This document shows, one piece after another, positions 48,794 to 56,756 of a stretch of DNA of 64,000 nucleotides; positions within the stretch are counted from its first letter, which is position 1, and every line of letters begins with the position of its first letter. Source of the stretch: DASUPK01 sp963724665 (GTDB lineage: Bacteria; Actinomycetota; Thermoleophilia; Solirubrobacterales; 70-9); contig CAVRVH010000007.1 in the NCBI GenBank assembly GCA_963724665.1, positions 434,001-498,000 on the forward strand, in the 5' to 3' direction. Below the pieces are notes generated by a model, which was not told the DNA's origin, did no database searches, and saw nothing but the letters and a program-made list of their open reading frames with translations. The translations under genes and the position numbers were made by a program.

Positions 48794-49669
48794 TCAGAGC
48801 TTCTTCTTCAGCTTCACCTTCACGGACTGGGTGTTGGGGTCGCCTCCGGTCGGGGTGTAGGTAACCGCCACGCTGAGCTTCACCTTGCCCTTCTGGTTCA
48901 GCTTCTTCCTTTTCTTCCCCTTCGCCTTGATCACGAGCTGGGCCGACCCCGCGCCAACCGACTTGCTCGACACGGCCCGAGCGGATGAGACCTTGGCGCT
49001 CTTGCCCGAGCCGGTCAGCTCACCGGGGTTCGTTATGTCATTGATCGCGATCGTGGCCGTGCCCTTTTTCTTGTTGCGGGTGACCGTGCCGACGGTGAAG
49101 GTGTTGGTGGGATCCAACACAACGTTGAAGGTGTGCTCAAAATCGGGATTGGTGAAGGTCGGCGGACCCGTCGTGAACTGGTTATCCGGGAGCGCACCGT
49201 ATTCGGAGCTCTGCGCGCCGGGGAGCGGTGCGCGCCACTCGATATCCGTCCCAGAGCCGGCCTCCAGCCCGACCTGGTCACCGGGGGCGATCGGCAGCTG
49301 TGAAGTGAACGCGTAGGTGCCGGCGCCGGCGGGGATGTCCTCAAGCGGGCCCGAGGAGAGGATCTGGAACTCGGTCGCGCTGGTCTGCCGCAGAATGCGG
49401 AGGCGTATCGACTGAGCCTGCGTCCCGGAGCCGAGACGAACGTGCCAACTGGTGATCTGCCCGGTGGACGGAGCTACAACCTCGCGGCCCGGAAGGAACG
49501 TGTCGACAGCGAGGCAGCCACGAGATGAGCCGGTCGCTGAGCACGAGGTGGTGCCGTTGGGCTCCGTCGCCAGAGCGCTGCCGAGCGTCACCGACGCCGT
49601 GGCAGGGGCGGCACTTGCCGCGAGCCCCAACGCCACTAGCGCGGAAACCAAGCCAATCCTGCGAATCAT
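48794..49669 (-). CDS. Secreted beta-domain protein with basic C-terminal repeat region
   Basis: A 291-residue exported protein: signal peptide MIRRIGLVSALVALGLAASA, a Cys-containing beta domain (PSTGQITSWHVRLGSGTQAQ; YAFTSQLPIAPGDQVGLEAG), then a second beta region (GTATIAINDITNPGELTGSG) and a very Lys-rich end (KAKGKKRKKLNQKGKVKLSV; VKVKLKKKL). It is paralogous in its first domain to the proteins at 46463 and 38361. Probably cell-wall associated. The ATG at 49669 gives a normal signal peptide. Confidence 0.8.
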   Translation of the reverse strand: MIRRIGLVSALVALGLAASAAPATASVTLGSALATEPNGTTSCSATGSSRGCLAVDTFLPGREVVAPSTGQITSWHVRLGSGTQAQSIRLRILRQTSATEFQILSSGPLEDIPAGAGTYAFTSQLPIAPGDQVGLEAGSGTDIEWRAPLPGAQSSEYGALPDNQFTTGPPTFTNPDFEHTFNVVLDPTNTFTVGTVTRNKKKGTATIAINDITNPGELTGSGKSAKVSSARAVSSKSVGAGSAQLVIKAKGKKRKKLNQKGKVKLSVAVTYTPTGGDPNTQSVKVKLKKKL

Positions 49670-49798
49670 GTCCCACCATTCCTTCCAGGCTCGAGGCAGG
49701 CCCAGCACCCGCCGACACGGCGACTCTCTCAGGGGTCCCGGCTGCCTGTCAAGAGCGCAATCGTGGCCAGCGCGATGAGGCTCGGTTCGCGCAAGCGA

Positions 49799-49830
49799 AG
49801 AAGCCCCCGCTAGCTAACCGGGGGGCTTCT
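49799..49830. terminator. Hairpin terminator, family C copy 1
   Basis: AGAAGCCCCC / GGGGGCTTCT stem with an 11-base loop. The flanks resemble those of the hairpins at 55990 and 59263, so these terminators form a small repeat family. Confidence 0.75.
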
Positions 49831-49896
49831 CCGTACTGCGGCCAGCCGGCGCGGCCACCTTCGACGGCGCCGGGGGCTAAGTCGGTCGTATCACTC

Positions 49897-49924
49897 GTAG
49901 CTGCTTTTCGTCCAAAGCGGCTAC
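49897..49924 (-). repeat. A hairpin repeat with extended 11-bp stem
   Basis: GTAGCTGCTTT pairs with AAAGCGGCTAC across TCGTCC, with one G-T pair. This is the longest A stem in the window and shows GTAG at the foot, like REP elements. Confidence 0.9.
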
Positions 49925-50018
49925 TTGGGGAGCCCCTGTCCGAGCAGCCGAGACTTCCGCTTTTTTGCCCAAGGGAGGCGCGCCGCGGTCTGCGACCGGG
50001 AGCAGTCGGGCGCTCCGC

Positions 50019-50222
50019 CTACTCGCCCTCGGCCAGCTCGATTGACTGCAGCGCCCGCCACACCACTTCCGCGAGCTCCTCATCCTCGGTCTCATCCGGT
50101 GGATTCAGCCCGACATTCATCCCGCCACGATCAGACAGCCGAAGCAGCAGCTCGTCGCTCGCCGTAGACCACAACTCAGCCCGCAGCGCCTGAGCCAGCC
50201 GACGTGCTTCGCTTCGGTCCAC
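50019..50222 (-). CDS. Small acidic hypothetical protein
   Basis: A 67-residue protein with a GTG start: DRSEARRLAQALRAELWSTA, SDELLLRLSDRGGMNVGLNP and EELAEVVWRALQSIELAEGE. Helical and acidic. The A repeat at 49897 lies 95 bases downstream. Function unknown. Confidence 0.55.
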   Translation of the reverse strand: MDRSEARRLAQALRAELWSTASDELLLRLSDRGGMNVGLNPPDETEDEELAEVVWRALQSIELAEGE

Positions 50223-50278
50223 GAACGCAAAGTATCAGCGGTGCGTCACCCGCTCGCATCCTGCAAGCCTGTACTCCC

Positions 50279-50948
50279 ATGGTGACCAAAGGTGCGGGTG
50301 GCCGGCACACGGTGTTCCTCGGCATGGCTCCGGGGGTCGGCAAGACCTACCAGATGCTGGAGGAGGGCCGCGAGGAGCAGAACCACGGCCGCGAAGTCGT
50401 GATCGGCTATCTCGAGCCGCACGGGCGGGCCGAAACGCTGGCACAGGCCGATGGGCTGGAGACCCTTCCGCGACGACGCCTCGAATACCGCGGCGCGACG
50501 TTGGAGGAGATGGACCTACCGGGCATCCTCCCGGCGTCGACCGGACCTGTGCCTGATCGACGAGCTGGCTCATACCAATGGCCCCGGCACCGAGCATCAA
50601 AAGCGCCACGAGGACGTTGACGCTGTTCTGGATGCCGGCATCGACGTGTGGTCGACAGTCAACGTGCAGCACGTCGAGTCGCTCGCCAGCCAGATCGCCG
50701 CCCTGACCGGCGACCGCCTGAGCGAGACGCTGCCAGACCGCGTGCTCGACGACGCCTACAACATCGTCCTCGTCGACATCACGCCGGAGCTACTGATCGA
50801 GCGCTTGGAGGCAGGAGAGATCTACCCCGACGAATCCGCCGACATCGCACGGAGAAACTTCTTCCGTCCGGAAAGGCTGCAGATGCTGCGCGAAGTCTCC
50901 CTTCTCCACGTCGCCAAGGAGGTTGAGCCAAGACGCAGAGCCTCATAG
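50279..50948 (+). pseudogene. kdpD: KdpD sensor kinase N-terminal domain remnant, frameshifted
   Basis: The N-terminal KdpD domain (potassium sensor kinase) is present: VFLGMAPGVGKTYQMLEEGR with Walker A, then VVIGYLEPHGRAET, then after a frameshift near 50540 PDLCLIDELAHTNGPGTEHQ, RHEDVDAVLDAGIDVWSTVN and VQHVESLASQIAALTGDRLS. It stops at 50948 after about 220 residues. The USP, membrane and kinase domains of full KdpD (about 850-900 residues) are missing. It is truncated and frameshifted, hence probably inactive. Confidence 0.85.
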
Positions 50949-51005
50949 CGGCTCCAAGCGCCCCGCGACGAACTCCGTCGCGGATCGGGTTCTCGCGCTC
51001 GCCGC

Positions 51006-51024
51006 CCCTTTCCATGCAAAGCGG
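51006..51024 (-). repeat. B hairpin repeat with extended flank
   Basis: Plus strand CCCTTTCCATGCAAAGCGG. The following 40 bases (GTAGTCGCTAACAGCC, CAGAGAAGCGGA) recur beyond the B copy at 59430, so this copy is part of a longer repeat. Confidence 0.8.
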
Positions 51025-51030
51025 TAGTCG

Positions 51031-51330
51031 CTAACAGCCCGCGGCAGAGAAGCGGAGCACGGGGCGGCAACTCAGATCGCGTTCGGGTCCCATCCCAGTC
51101 AGGCCATGCGGAATGGCTCTCAAGAACTCTGGATGCGACATTGGCCGATCCCGCGCACCGAGGCTAGGCGAAATGTGAGGGTTTTCTACTTCTGCCGTTA
51201 GGGAGCCTTCAACGGCGGTCACCAGGATTCCGGGGCAATCAATCCAGCGGGCTTGCCCGTTCGTAGCCACTACGCGGGTGTCACTCAGGTTGAGTGATTG
51301 GATAGCCGGGCCGCCCCCTGGTCTGGTCAT
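51031..51330 (-). CDS. Hypothetical protein, doubtful
   Basis: A 99-residue frame: MTRPGGGPAIQSLNLSDTRV, WIDCPGILVTAVEGSLTAEV and FLRAIPHGLTGMGPERDL, ending RFSAAGC just before the B repeat at 51006. No Shine-Dalgarno is seen. It could be a real cassette gene or chance. Confidence 0.3.
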   Translation of the reverse strand: MTRPGGGPAIQSLNLSDTRVVATNGQARWIDCPGILVTAVEGSLTAEVENPHISPSLGARDRPMSHPEFLRAIPHGLTGMGPERDLSCRPVLRFSAAGC

Positions 51331-51383
51331 CCCCGCGCGATCCGCTACTGCCGATAATCAAAGCGAGGTTCACAGGAGGAGCG

Positions 51384-51590
51384 ATGACGACGAACCGCAA
51401 ACAGACGCAGCGCGGCGCACGGCAACGCGCCCAGCAGGATCGAGACGAACAGAGCCAGCTCGATCAGCGCCGAGAGAGCATGCATGCGGCCGAGGGCCAC
51501 GCGGGCAGCATCCCGCGGGGCAACCAGCAGCCCGAGCACGAGAATCTCGGTCACCGCCTGCACGAGTACGAGCGCCTGCTAGGCCATTGA
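51384..51590 (+). CDS. Small Gln/Arg-rich hypothetical protein
   Basis: A 68-residue hydrophilic protein: MTTNRKQTQRGARQRAQQDR, QLDQRRESMHAAEGHAGSIP and NQQPEHENLGHRLHEYERLL. GGAGGAG lies 3-9 bases before the ATG, a strong site. Low-complexity, possibly nucleic-acid binding. Function unknown. Confidence 0.6.
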   Translation: MTTNRKQTQRGARQRAQQDRDEQSQLDQRRESMHAAEGHAGSIPRGNQQPEHENLGHRLHEYERLLGH

Positions 51591-51912
51591 ACGACCCTCA
51601 AGGGCTGAAGAGCGGCCCTGTGAGGGTCTCCAGTCGATTGGCCCGCAATCGGCTCCTGTGATTCGGGTCGCTTCGTGGTGGTTTCCGACGACTAGCTCGT
51701 AGTCGCTTCTCGTCCAAAAGCGACTGCTCCAGGGCCTCGTGGATTGTCGATCTGGCGTCCGTGACGTCGAGCGCTTGCTCGGCTGGTACCTAAGACACCC
51801 TGAAGCGCGCGGGCCGGTCGGCAAACAATTCCCCTGGGGGCCGATGGCGTAGTAACTTGGGTCAGCTCGCCAGGGAGCCCCCGGAGATCTGAAGAAACGG
51901 TAAGGAGACCCC
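51591..51912. other. Intergenic region with one A repeat
   Basis: About 320 bases; contains the A repeat at 51701-51725 and presumably the promoter of the lipoprotein gene. No gene seen. Confidence 0.5.
51701..51725 (-). repeat. A hairpin repeat
   Basis: AGTCGCTTCTCGTCCAAAAG followed by CGACT; a 9-10-bp stem with an extra A, preceded by CGTAGT. Confidence 0.85.
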
Positions 51913-52482
51913 ATGCGTCACAGCCGCCGTTTTATCCTCGTGCTCGCCAGCGTTCCGATACTCGCGATCGCGCTCGCCGCATGCGGCAGCAGCAACAGCT
52001 CCAGCAACTCCAGCTCAACGGCAGCGACCAACGCGGCCTCCGGCGGCACCGTCTCGGTGCAGACCGTGGGCGGAGTGGGCGACGTCCTGGTCGATTCCCA
52101 CGGGAACACGCTCTATACGAACGATCAGGACAGTGGCTCCAAGGTCGCCTGCACCGGCCAGTGCACCAGCATCTGGCTGCCCCTGGCGGCGCCCTCGAGC
52201 GGTCAGCCGACCTCGAGCGATTCCTCGGTCCAGGCAAAGCTCGGCGTCGTGAAGTTGCCCGACGGCAGCAGCCAGGTCACCTTCGGCGGCAAGCCTCTCT
52301 ACACGTTCGTCCAGGACAGCCCGGGTCAGGCCACCGGCAATGGCGTCACCGACAGCTTCGGCGGCACCAGCTTCACCTGGACCGCGGCGACCACTGGCGG
52401 CAGCGCCAGCGGCGCAGCCTCCAGCGGCGGTGCGAGCTCCAGCACCAGCGGCGGCTCGTCCGGGGGCAGCGGAGGCTACTAG
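51913..52482 (+). CDS. Lipoprotein with secreted-repeat (PF03640-like) domains
   Basis: A 189-residue lipoprotein: signal with lipobox ILAIALAACGS (Cys near residue 24), a Ser/Asn linker, then two copies of the short COG4315-type repeat: VGGVGDVLVDSHGNTLYTND with ACTGQCTSIWLPL, and VVKLPDGSSQVTFGGKPLYT. It ends in a low-complexity Gly/Ser tail. AAGGAGACCCC precedes the ATG. Such proteins are secreted, possibly heme or electron-transfer linked; function unsettled. Confidence 0.88.
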   Translation: MRHSRRFILVLASVPILAIALAACGSSNSSSNSSSTAATNAASGGTVSVQTVGGVGDVLVDSHGNTLYTNDQDSGSKVACTGQCTSIWLPLAAPSSGQPTSSDSSVQAKLGVVKLPDGSSQVTFGGKPLYTFVQDSPGQATGNGVTDSFGGTSFTWTAATTGGSASGAASSGGASSSTSGGSSGGSGGY

Positions 52483-52549
52483 GACTCAGCCCGGGCGACT
52501 CGATCGCCGAGGGACTCGCGCGTGAGTAGCGAGCGCCAGTTCGGAAGCG

Positions 52550-52567
52550 CTCCTTTCCATGCAAAGC
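52550..52567 (-). repeat. B hairpin repeat
   Basis: Plus strand TCCTTTCCATGCAAAGCG, weakened left arm; adjacent to an A repeat. Confidence 0.8.
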
Positions 52568-52568
52568 G

Positions 52569-52588
52569 CCGCTTCTCGTCCAAAGCAG
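52569..52588 (-). repeat. A hairpin repeat abutting SnoaL stop
   Basis: Plus strand CCGCTTCTCGTCCAAAGCAG; the next base starts the reverse-complemented TAG stop of the SnoaL gene. Confidence 0.9.
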
Positions 52589-52987
52589 CTATTCCGACAG
52601 TCCGGCGGCTTCGAGGGCCTGCTCGTGGTCGAAGAAGAACTCGATCTTCGTGATCTGTCCGTCTCGGACGGTGTATATGGCGGTCAGGCTGGAGCGGAGG
52701 TCGATACCGCTGGCCTGGCCCCTGCCTCCCCAGTCGGCCCGAACCACGACCCGATCGCCCACGGGGAAGATTTCCCTGATCTCCGACAGACTGGCGCCCC
52801 CCTCCCAGCCCTGGTCGATCTCGGCGAGAAAGCGTCTGAACTCGTCGCGACCGCGAAACGGCTTTGCCTCGGGGAAGCGGGACGAATCGGGGTGGACCTC
52901 GACGTCTTCTGCCATGAATGCGAGATACGCGTCGGTGCCGTAGGCCTCAATGCTCGACCTGACCAACTCGACGTTCTCCTTCGACAT
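52589..52987 (-). CDS. SnoaL-like (NTF2 fold) protein, cassette 2
   Basis: A 132-residue protein: MSKENVELVRSSIEAYGTDA, FMAEDVEVHPDSSRFPEAKP, FRGRDEFRRFLAEIDQGWEG and AIYTVRDGQITKIEFFFDHE, ending QALEAAGLSE. Typical SnoaL-like domain. The start at 52987 follows a GATACTGCGTGGGCG box, as in the cassettes at 34689 and 57173. Flanked by B upstream (28 bases) and A touching the stop. Confidence 0.88.
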   Translation of the reverse strand: MSKENVELVRSSIEAYGTDAYLAFMAEDVEVHPDSSRFPEAKPFRGRDEFRRFLAEIDQGWEGGASLSEIREIFPVGDRVVVRADWGGRGQASGIDLRSSLTAIYTVRDGQITKIEFFFDHEQALEAAGLSE

Positions 52988-53035
52988 CGCCCACGCAGTA
53001 TCTCGCTCACGACCGCTGCTTTCCATGCAAAGCAG
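52988..53035 (-). promoter_or_regulatory. B repeat plus leaderless-type promoter of SnoaL cassette 2
   Basis: On the minus strand B (53035-53016, CTGCTTTGCATGGAAAGCAG) is followed by GATACTGCGTGGGCG and ATG. TGGAAA inside B and GATACT are spaced as -35 and -10 boxes. Confidence 0.6.
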
Positions 53036-53040
53036 AACCG

Positions 53041-53060
53041 CTGCTTTTCGTCCAAAGGGG
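53041..53060 (-). repeat. A hairpin repeat
   Basis: Plus strand CTGCTTTTCGTCCAAAGGGG, right arm degenerate; 5 bases from the B repeat at 53016-53035. Confidence 0.8.
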
Positions 53061-53115
53061 TAGTGGCCCGCCAGACTAGATAGCCCCGTCTGTCATACGT
53101 CCTTGGAGGTGAGCG

Positions 53116-53853
53116 ATGAAAGTCTTGGTCGTCTACGCGCATCACAACCCCCGCTCTTTCACACATGCGGTGCTCGACCAAGTGACGAAGGGCCTGGTGG
53201 ACGGCGGTCACTCATGCACCGTGAACGACCTCAATGCGATCGGGTTTGATCCGGTCTTTCGCCCCGAGGATGGCGTCCAGTTCGCCCACGAGTCGGTCCC
53301 CGATGAGCTGCTGGAGGAGATGAACCCCGAGGAGGCTGTACTCGAGATGGCGGGCGGTCCGATTCGCCGCTGGATGGCGAAGCGCTGGCTGCGTGACAAG
53401 GACGTCCACGAGATCGTTCGGGAGATCGGAAAGCACAAGCCCAAGGACGTCCTGGAGCAGCAGGCGCTAGTCGCTGATGCCGAGGCGCTGGTCTTCGTAG
53501 CCCCGGTCTTCTGGATGGGCTTCCCGGCGATCCTCAAGGGCTGGGTCGAGCGGGTCTTCACCTACGGCTTCGCCTACACCCTCGACCGTGAAGGTTGGAA
53601 GGGAAACCTGGATGGAAGGGTCCCAATGCTCACCCAGGAGAAGGGTCTGATCCTGACGCCGACCTTCTTCACCGAGGAGGAGTACGACAAGGGGTGGCGG
53701 GAGGCGATGGACACCGTCTTCTGCGACTGGGGCTTGAAGATGGCAGGTGTGAAGGAGGCCCACCACACCTACTTCTATGCCGTGACAGCCGCCAGCGACG
53801 AGCAACGGCAGGAGTATCTGCAGGAGGCCTACCGGCTCGGAAGGGAGTTCTAA
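53116..53853 (+). CDS. NAD(P)H dehydrogenase (quinone)-type flavodoxin-fold protein
   Basis: A 245-residue flavodoxin-like enzyme (MdaB/NQO family): KVLVVYAHHNPRSFTHAVLD binds FMN/FAD, SCTVNDLNAIGFDPVFRPED, LVFVAPVFWMGFPAILKGWV and RVFTYGFAYTLDREGWKGNL follow. It reduces quinones or similar acceptors with NAD(P)H. An extra helical insert at residues 75-115 is seen. GGAGG precedes the ATG. A B repeat follows the stop by 15 bases. Confidence 0.9.
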   Translation: MKVLVVYAHHNPRSFTHAVLDQVTKGLVDGGHSCTVNDLNAIGFDPVFRPEDGVQFAHESVPDELLEEMNPEEAVLEMAGGPIRRWMAKRWLRDKDVHEIVREIGKHKPKDVLEQQALVADAEALVFVAPVFWMGFPAILKGWVERVFTYGFAYTLDREGWKGNLDGRVPMLTQEKGLILTPTFFTEEEYDKGWREAMDTVFCDWGLKMAGVKEAHHTYFYAVTAASDEQRQEYLQEAYRLGREF

Positions 53854-53868
53854 GGACTGCCGCCACCG

Positions 53869-53888
53869 CTGCTTTCCATGCAAAGCAG
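53869..53888 (-). repeat. B hairpin repeat
   Basis: Plus strand CTGCTTTCCATGCAAAGCAG, a perfect B in reverse orientation, followed by CTAC. Confidence 0.9.
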
Positions 53889-54033
53889 CTACTTCGCGTT
53901 CTTTCGGCATGGGATTGGCCTCGCGATCTCATGGTGCGGTGTGCGAATGGGTCCCTCCTCAGAGATGAGCTCTCCGCACAGTGTCCGATCGGCGTAGCCT
54001 CTGGCTGGTTTTCCCGGAGGGATAGGAGGTCAA

Positions 54034-54408
54034 GTGCAGCACGAGCACACCGAGCACGTTGCCGCTCCGCCTGAGGCGGTGTACGCCGCAATCTCGAAGC
54101 TGGAGAACCTGCCGCGATTCGTCCCGCAGATAACCGGCGTCACGTCATTGGGTGGTGATCGGGTTGGGGTCGATGCGCGTTATGAGGGTCGTGAGCAGCA
54201 TGGCGAGGCGTCGTTTAACGCGAACGACGGCGAGCACAGAATCGAATGGAGCAGCCCGAGCGGCTATCGGGGGTGGATGAAGGTTGATCCTGACGAGGAA
54301 GGCTCCCGGCTCACGCTATTTCTCGAGACCCGACACGCAGCGGAGAGCGAACACGACGTCGCGGCGACTCTCGACGCGGTTCGCATGCTCGTGGAGTCCG
54401 AGACCTAG
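54034..54408 (+). CDS. SRPBCC/START-like domain protein
   Basis: A 124-residue protein of the polyketide cyclase/coenzyme Q-binding type: HTEHVAAPPEAVYAAISKLE, LPRFVPQITGVTSLGGDRVG, IEWSSPSGYRGWMKVDPDEE and a C-terminal helix. It binds a hydrophobic ligand. The start is GTG at 54034 with GGAGG 4 bases upstream. An A repeat follows 3 bases after its stop, between it and the convergent DUF2294 gene. Confidence 0.85.
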   Translation: MQHEHTEHVAAPPEAVYAAISKLENLPRFVPQITGVTSLGGDRVGVDARYEGREQHGEASFNANDGEHRIEWSSPSGYRGWMKVDPDEEGSRLTLFLETRHAAESEHDVAATLDAVRMLVESET

Positions 54409-54411
54409 GCG

Positions 54412-54431
54412 CCGCTTCTCGTCCAAAGCGG
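54412..54431 (-). repeat. A hairpin repeat between convergent genes
   Basis: CCGCTTCTCGTCCAAAGCGG, 3 bases after the SRPBCC stop and 10 before the DUF2294 stop; well placed as a bidirectional terminator. Confidence 0.9.
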
Positions 54432-54441
54432 CTATTCGAGG

Positions 54442-54852
54442 CTAGGCCGCCTCAGCGTCCGGAGGCTCGAGCACGAAGAGCTCCACGGCGAAATCCGGAT
54501 CCTGGCGATTGGCGCTCATGAAGCCCTTGACCTTGCGCTCCGTGAGCTCCTCGATCGTCGCGACGAAGCGCTCCTGCATGCTGTCCTGCCAGATCTGCCG
54601 AGCATTGCGGACCTCGTACCACTTGCCGGCCTCGAACAGCGTCCCCTCGCCCACCGTGTAGCCCTCACCCAGGACCACCACCACGAGATCCGGCTCTAGG
54701 TAGGTGCGGCAGTGGGTCGGGCCCCTGCCGTAGTGCGTCTTGTAGAGGCCGACTATCGCGGTGGAGATGTCGGCGCGCAGGGTGCCCAGTCCATCAGCAA
54801 GAGGCTCTCTCATCCTCGCCGCGTCCTCGGGGTGTAGCTCGTGGCTCTCCAT
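54442..54852 (-). CDS. DUF2294 family protein
   Basis: A 136-residue protein of DUF2294: DISTAIVGLYKTHYGRGPTH, CRTYLEPDLVVVVLGEGYTV, GTLFEAGKWYEVRNARQIWQ and DSMQERFVATIEELTERKVK. The ATG at 54852 (MESHELHP) is one of three possible starts (54888, 54852, 54777). A degenerate B repeat lies 68 bases upstream, an A repeat 10 bases downstream. Function unknown. Confidence 0.8.
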   Translation of the reverse strand: MESHELHPEDAARMREPLADGLGTLRADISTAIVGLYKTHYGRGPTHCRTYLEPDLVVVVLGEGYTVGEGTLFEAGKWYEVRNARQIWQDSMQERFVATIEELTERKVKGFMSANRQDPDFAVELFVLEPPDAEAA

Positions 54853-54919
54853 AAACCAATGCTGCGCCCCTGCGGGCGGTCTGGACACCGTGCTGACTAC
54901 CTAATCCGTGATGAGTTCG

Positions 54920-54940
54920 GCTTTCCATGCACACAGCAGG
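54920..54940 (-). repeat. Degenerate B repeat
   Basis: GGCTTTCCATGCACACAGCA: the left arm and CCATGC core are kept, the right arm is mutated. Confidence 0.55.
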
Positions 54941-55042
54941 TCCCGTTCAGTCCAATGAAATGCATGGGGCAGAGCCGCCGGTCAGGTGGTGATCAAGCCC
55001 GGACTCACGCAACGGGGAAGGCGATCAGACGACGGGTTCGCG

Positions 55043-55327
55043 CTAGAGCCTTGGCGCACTCAATTCCGGCAGGTGGAAGTGCTCCTCCCATCCCTTGTCA
55101 ATGTCGTCGAGGATCGTCGCGACGCGAAGCGGCGCCTCCGTGGCGCGACCGCGGTCCACCGCGATCTGGACCGATGAGCCCCTGAGGGTGACTGGGTAGA
55201 ACTCGGCCAGCTCCCTCAGAATCCGGTTTGCCGCCTCGGCGTTGTGCCTTCGAGGCAGCTTGACGACGGTCGGGGCGAGATGGAGTTGAAAGCGCTGTGC
55301 TTCGCGCGGCTGTCCGTTCTCATACAT
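55043..55327 (-). CDS. Small hypothetical protein downstream of zinc-ribbon gene
   Basis: A 94-residue protein: MYENGQPREAQRFQLHLAPT, VVKLPRRHNAEAANRILREL and ILDDIDKGWEEHFHLPELSA. The start overlaps the end of the zinc-ribbon gene by 8 bases, so the pair is translationally coupled. Function unknown. Confidence 0.6.
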   Translation of the reverse strand: MYENGQPREAQRFQLHLAPTVVKLPRRHNAEAANRILRELAEFYPVTLRGSSVQIAVDRGRATEAPLRVATILDDIDKGWEEHFHLPELSAPRL

Positions 55328-55550
55328 GGGCGCCGGCTCCGTTTCGGTTGGCCCTTTCGTTCGCCTCGGTGCCCAATAGGTGCAGGTGGTAGTCGGACCG
55401 CACCGAGGCGCCTGGCAAGCCGATCCGGAAGGCATTGCGAGCCACAACGTCCAACTCGTTGCTGCAAGTGCTGCAGCGCCATCCTCCGAGAACTCCGGCA
55501 CTTCGCACGGAAAACCGCTGCGCACACCAGGGGCAGGCAAGAACATCCAT
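55320..55550 (-). CDS. Small zinc-ribbon protein
   Basis: A 76-residue protein: MDVLACPWCAQRFSVRSAGV, GGWRCSTCSNELDVVARNAF. The two CxxC pairs form a typical zinc ribbon at residues 6-28. AAGGAGG lies 7 bases before the ATG at 55550. It overlaps the next gene and makes a two-gene operon. Confidence 0.7.
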   Translation of the reverse strand: MDVLACPWCAQRFSVRSAGVLGGWRCSTCSNELDVVARNAFRIGLPGASVRSDYHLHLLGTEANERANRNGAGAHV

Positions 55551-55773
55551 CTGAACCTCCTTCCTCGGACCGCTTGGGTCCAAGTCCAAGCCGTCAGCCG
55601 GTCAGACCGCGACTGTCCTATTGGAGGAGGGGCACTGGGGGTGTCGGGACAGGCAACCTGCGAACCGCTCTCGTTCGATCAGCGGGCGTCTGGCAGGCAG
55701 TCCTCAGACCACTCGTCATGATTGATACCAGGCCTGGGTAAAGGCGCGAGTGGCCAACGGTCGTTCAACATGC

Positions 55774-55791
55774 TCGTTCCGTCCAAAGCGG
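55774..55791 (-). repeat. Partial A repeat
   Basis: Plus strand CTCGTTCCGTCCAAAGCGGC at 55773-55792: the core CGTCCAAAGCGG is kept but the left arm is lost. Confidence 0.6.
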
Positions 55792-55876
55792 CGCTCATTC
55801 GGCGCAGAGTGGCGCTCCGGCAGCCAGCTCTGCTGCTTGCTGGCGCCTCCTTTCCCAAGAACCAGAACCTGCTCAA

Positions 55877-55904
55877 ACCACCGCTTTCCATGCAAAGCGG
55901 TGGT
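55877..55904 (-). repeat. B hairpin repeat with extended stem
   Basis: ACCACCGCTTT pairs with AAAGCGGTGGT across CCATGC, a perfect 11-bp stem, the longest B in the window. Confidence 0.9.
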
Positions 55905-55989
55905 CGGTGTATGAGGATCGCGCGGCCGAGCCCCAGTTGGACGCCGAGGCCGAGCAACGCCATGCGCGTCCTCTTCCCGACCTAGAACG

Positions 55990-56022
55990 CGAAAAAGCCC
56001 CCTCGTAATAGGGGCTTTTTCG
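55990..56022. terminator. Hairpin terminator, family C copy 2
   Basis: CGAAAAAGCCCC / GGGGCTTTTTCG perfect 12-bp stem with a U-rich 3' side, 9-base loop. Flanks (GACCTAGAACG) match the copy at 59263. Confidence 0.85.
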
Positions 56023-56131
56023 TAAAACCTGCTGGGTGGTCTCCGATGAGGTCTCGGACCCAGGAGGCATCCCTAACGCTACGCCCGCCCCCCAGCGGAT
56101 TCATCCGTGCTTAGCACCGGGATGCCGAGCG

Positions 56132-56151
56132 CCCCTTTCCATGCAAAGCGG
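56132..56151 (-). repeat. B hairpin repeat
   Basis: Plus strand CCCCTTTCCATGCAAAGCGG; adjacent to the A repeat at 56156. Confidence 0.85.
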
Positions 56152-56155
56152 ATAG

Positions 56156-56175
56156 CCGCTTTTCGTCCAAAGCAG
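56156..56175 (-). repeat. A hairpin repeat
   Basis: Plus strand CCGCTTTTCGTCCAAAGCAG, 11 bases after the ester cyclase stop. Confidence 0.88.
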
Positions 56176-56186
56176 CAGTTGGACTG

Positions 56187-56612
56187 TCAGGAGCCGTCCA
56201 ACAACCCAAGCTGAGTAAGCAACCCGACCTGGTCGTAGTAGGTGTGGTACGAGGCGATTTTGCCGTCGCTCAGCCGGGAGAAGTCGGCGAACCGCAAATC
56301 GACCGCCTTGCCGGTCGGATCGATGTCGCCGTCGTCGCCCGCCAGAGGGCCCGTGTGGGTACCGACGAACCGGCCCTCGACGATCACGGTGTCGCCAGAC
56401 TCGTACCGCTGTTCGATGATCACGCGCGCGTCCGGCATCGCCCGCTTGAAGGTCTCCAGGTACTCGCGAAAGGGCTCGATCCCATGGACCGTTCCCATTC
56501 CAGGGTCGACAGTCTCCAGTTCCTTGGAGAAGGCTCCCACCGCCGCATCGATCTCGTTCTTGTCGAAGTTCGCATAGAACCCGGCAACGATGGCTCCAGC
56601 ATCACCAGCCAT
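56187..56612 (-). CDS. SnoaL-like ester cyclase family protein, cassette 3
   Basis: A 141-residue NTF2-fold protein of the SnoaL polyketide cyclase type: AGAIVAGFYANFDKNEIDAA, GTVHGIEPFREYLETFKRAM, PDARVIIEQRYESGDTVIVE and GRFVGTHTGPLAG. Asp/His residues typical of aldol cyclases are in place but the substrate is unknown. AGGAG lies before the ATG. The order B-gene-A-B is kept here: B at 56702, A at 56156, B at 56132. Confidence 0.88.
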   Translation of the reverse strand: MAGDAGAIVAGFYANFDKNEIDAAVGAFSKELETVDPGMGTVHGIEPFREYLETFKRAMPDARVIIEQRYESGDTVIVEGRFVGTHTGPLAGDDGDIDPTGKAVDLRFADFSRLSDGKIASYHTYYDQVGLLTQLGLLDGS

Positions 56613-56701
56613 TTGCAGCTCCTTGAGTCGAGGGCTACCTCACGGTTGGCATCCTATTGGTGGTTCAGAAGCTCAACACTCTTGCGCCTCGCGCGAAACC
56701 G

Positions 56702-56721
56702 CTGCTTTCCATGCAAAGCGG
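56702..56721 (-). repeat. B hairpin repeat
   Basis: Plus strand CTGCTTTCCATGCAAAGCGG, 90 bases before the start of the ester cyclase gene; GGGTAG separates it from the A repeat. Confidence 0.9.
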
Positions 56722-56726
56722 GGTAG

Positions 56727-56746
56727 CTGCTTCTCGTCCAAAGCGG
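56727..56746 (-). repeat. A hairpin repeat
   Basis: Plus strand CTGCTTCTCGTCCAAAGCGG with GTAG at the foot, 10 bases after the SnoaL stop. Confidence 0.9.
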
Positions 56747-56756
56747 CGGTCTCTGC

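Larger units (their letters stand above)
55551..56131. other. Intergenic region with repeats and a terminator
   Basis: Nearly 600 bases with no convincing gene. It contains a partial A repeat, a B repeat with extended stem and a family C terminator. Confidence 0.55.
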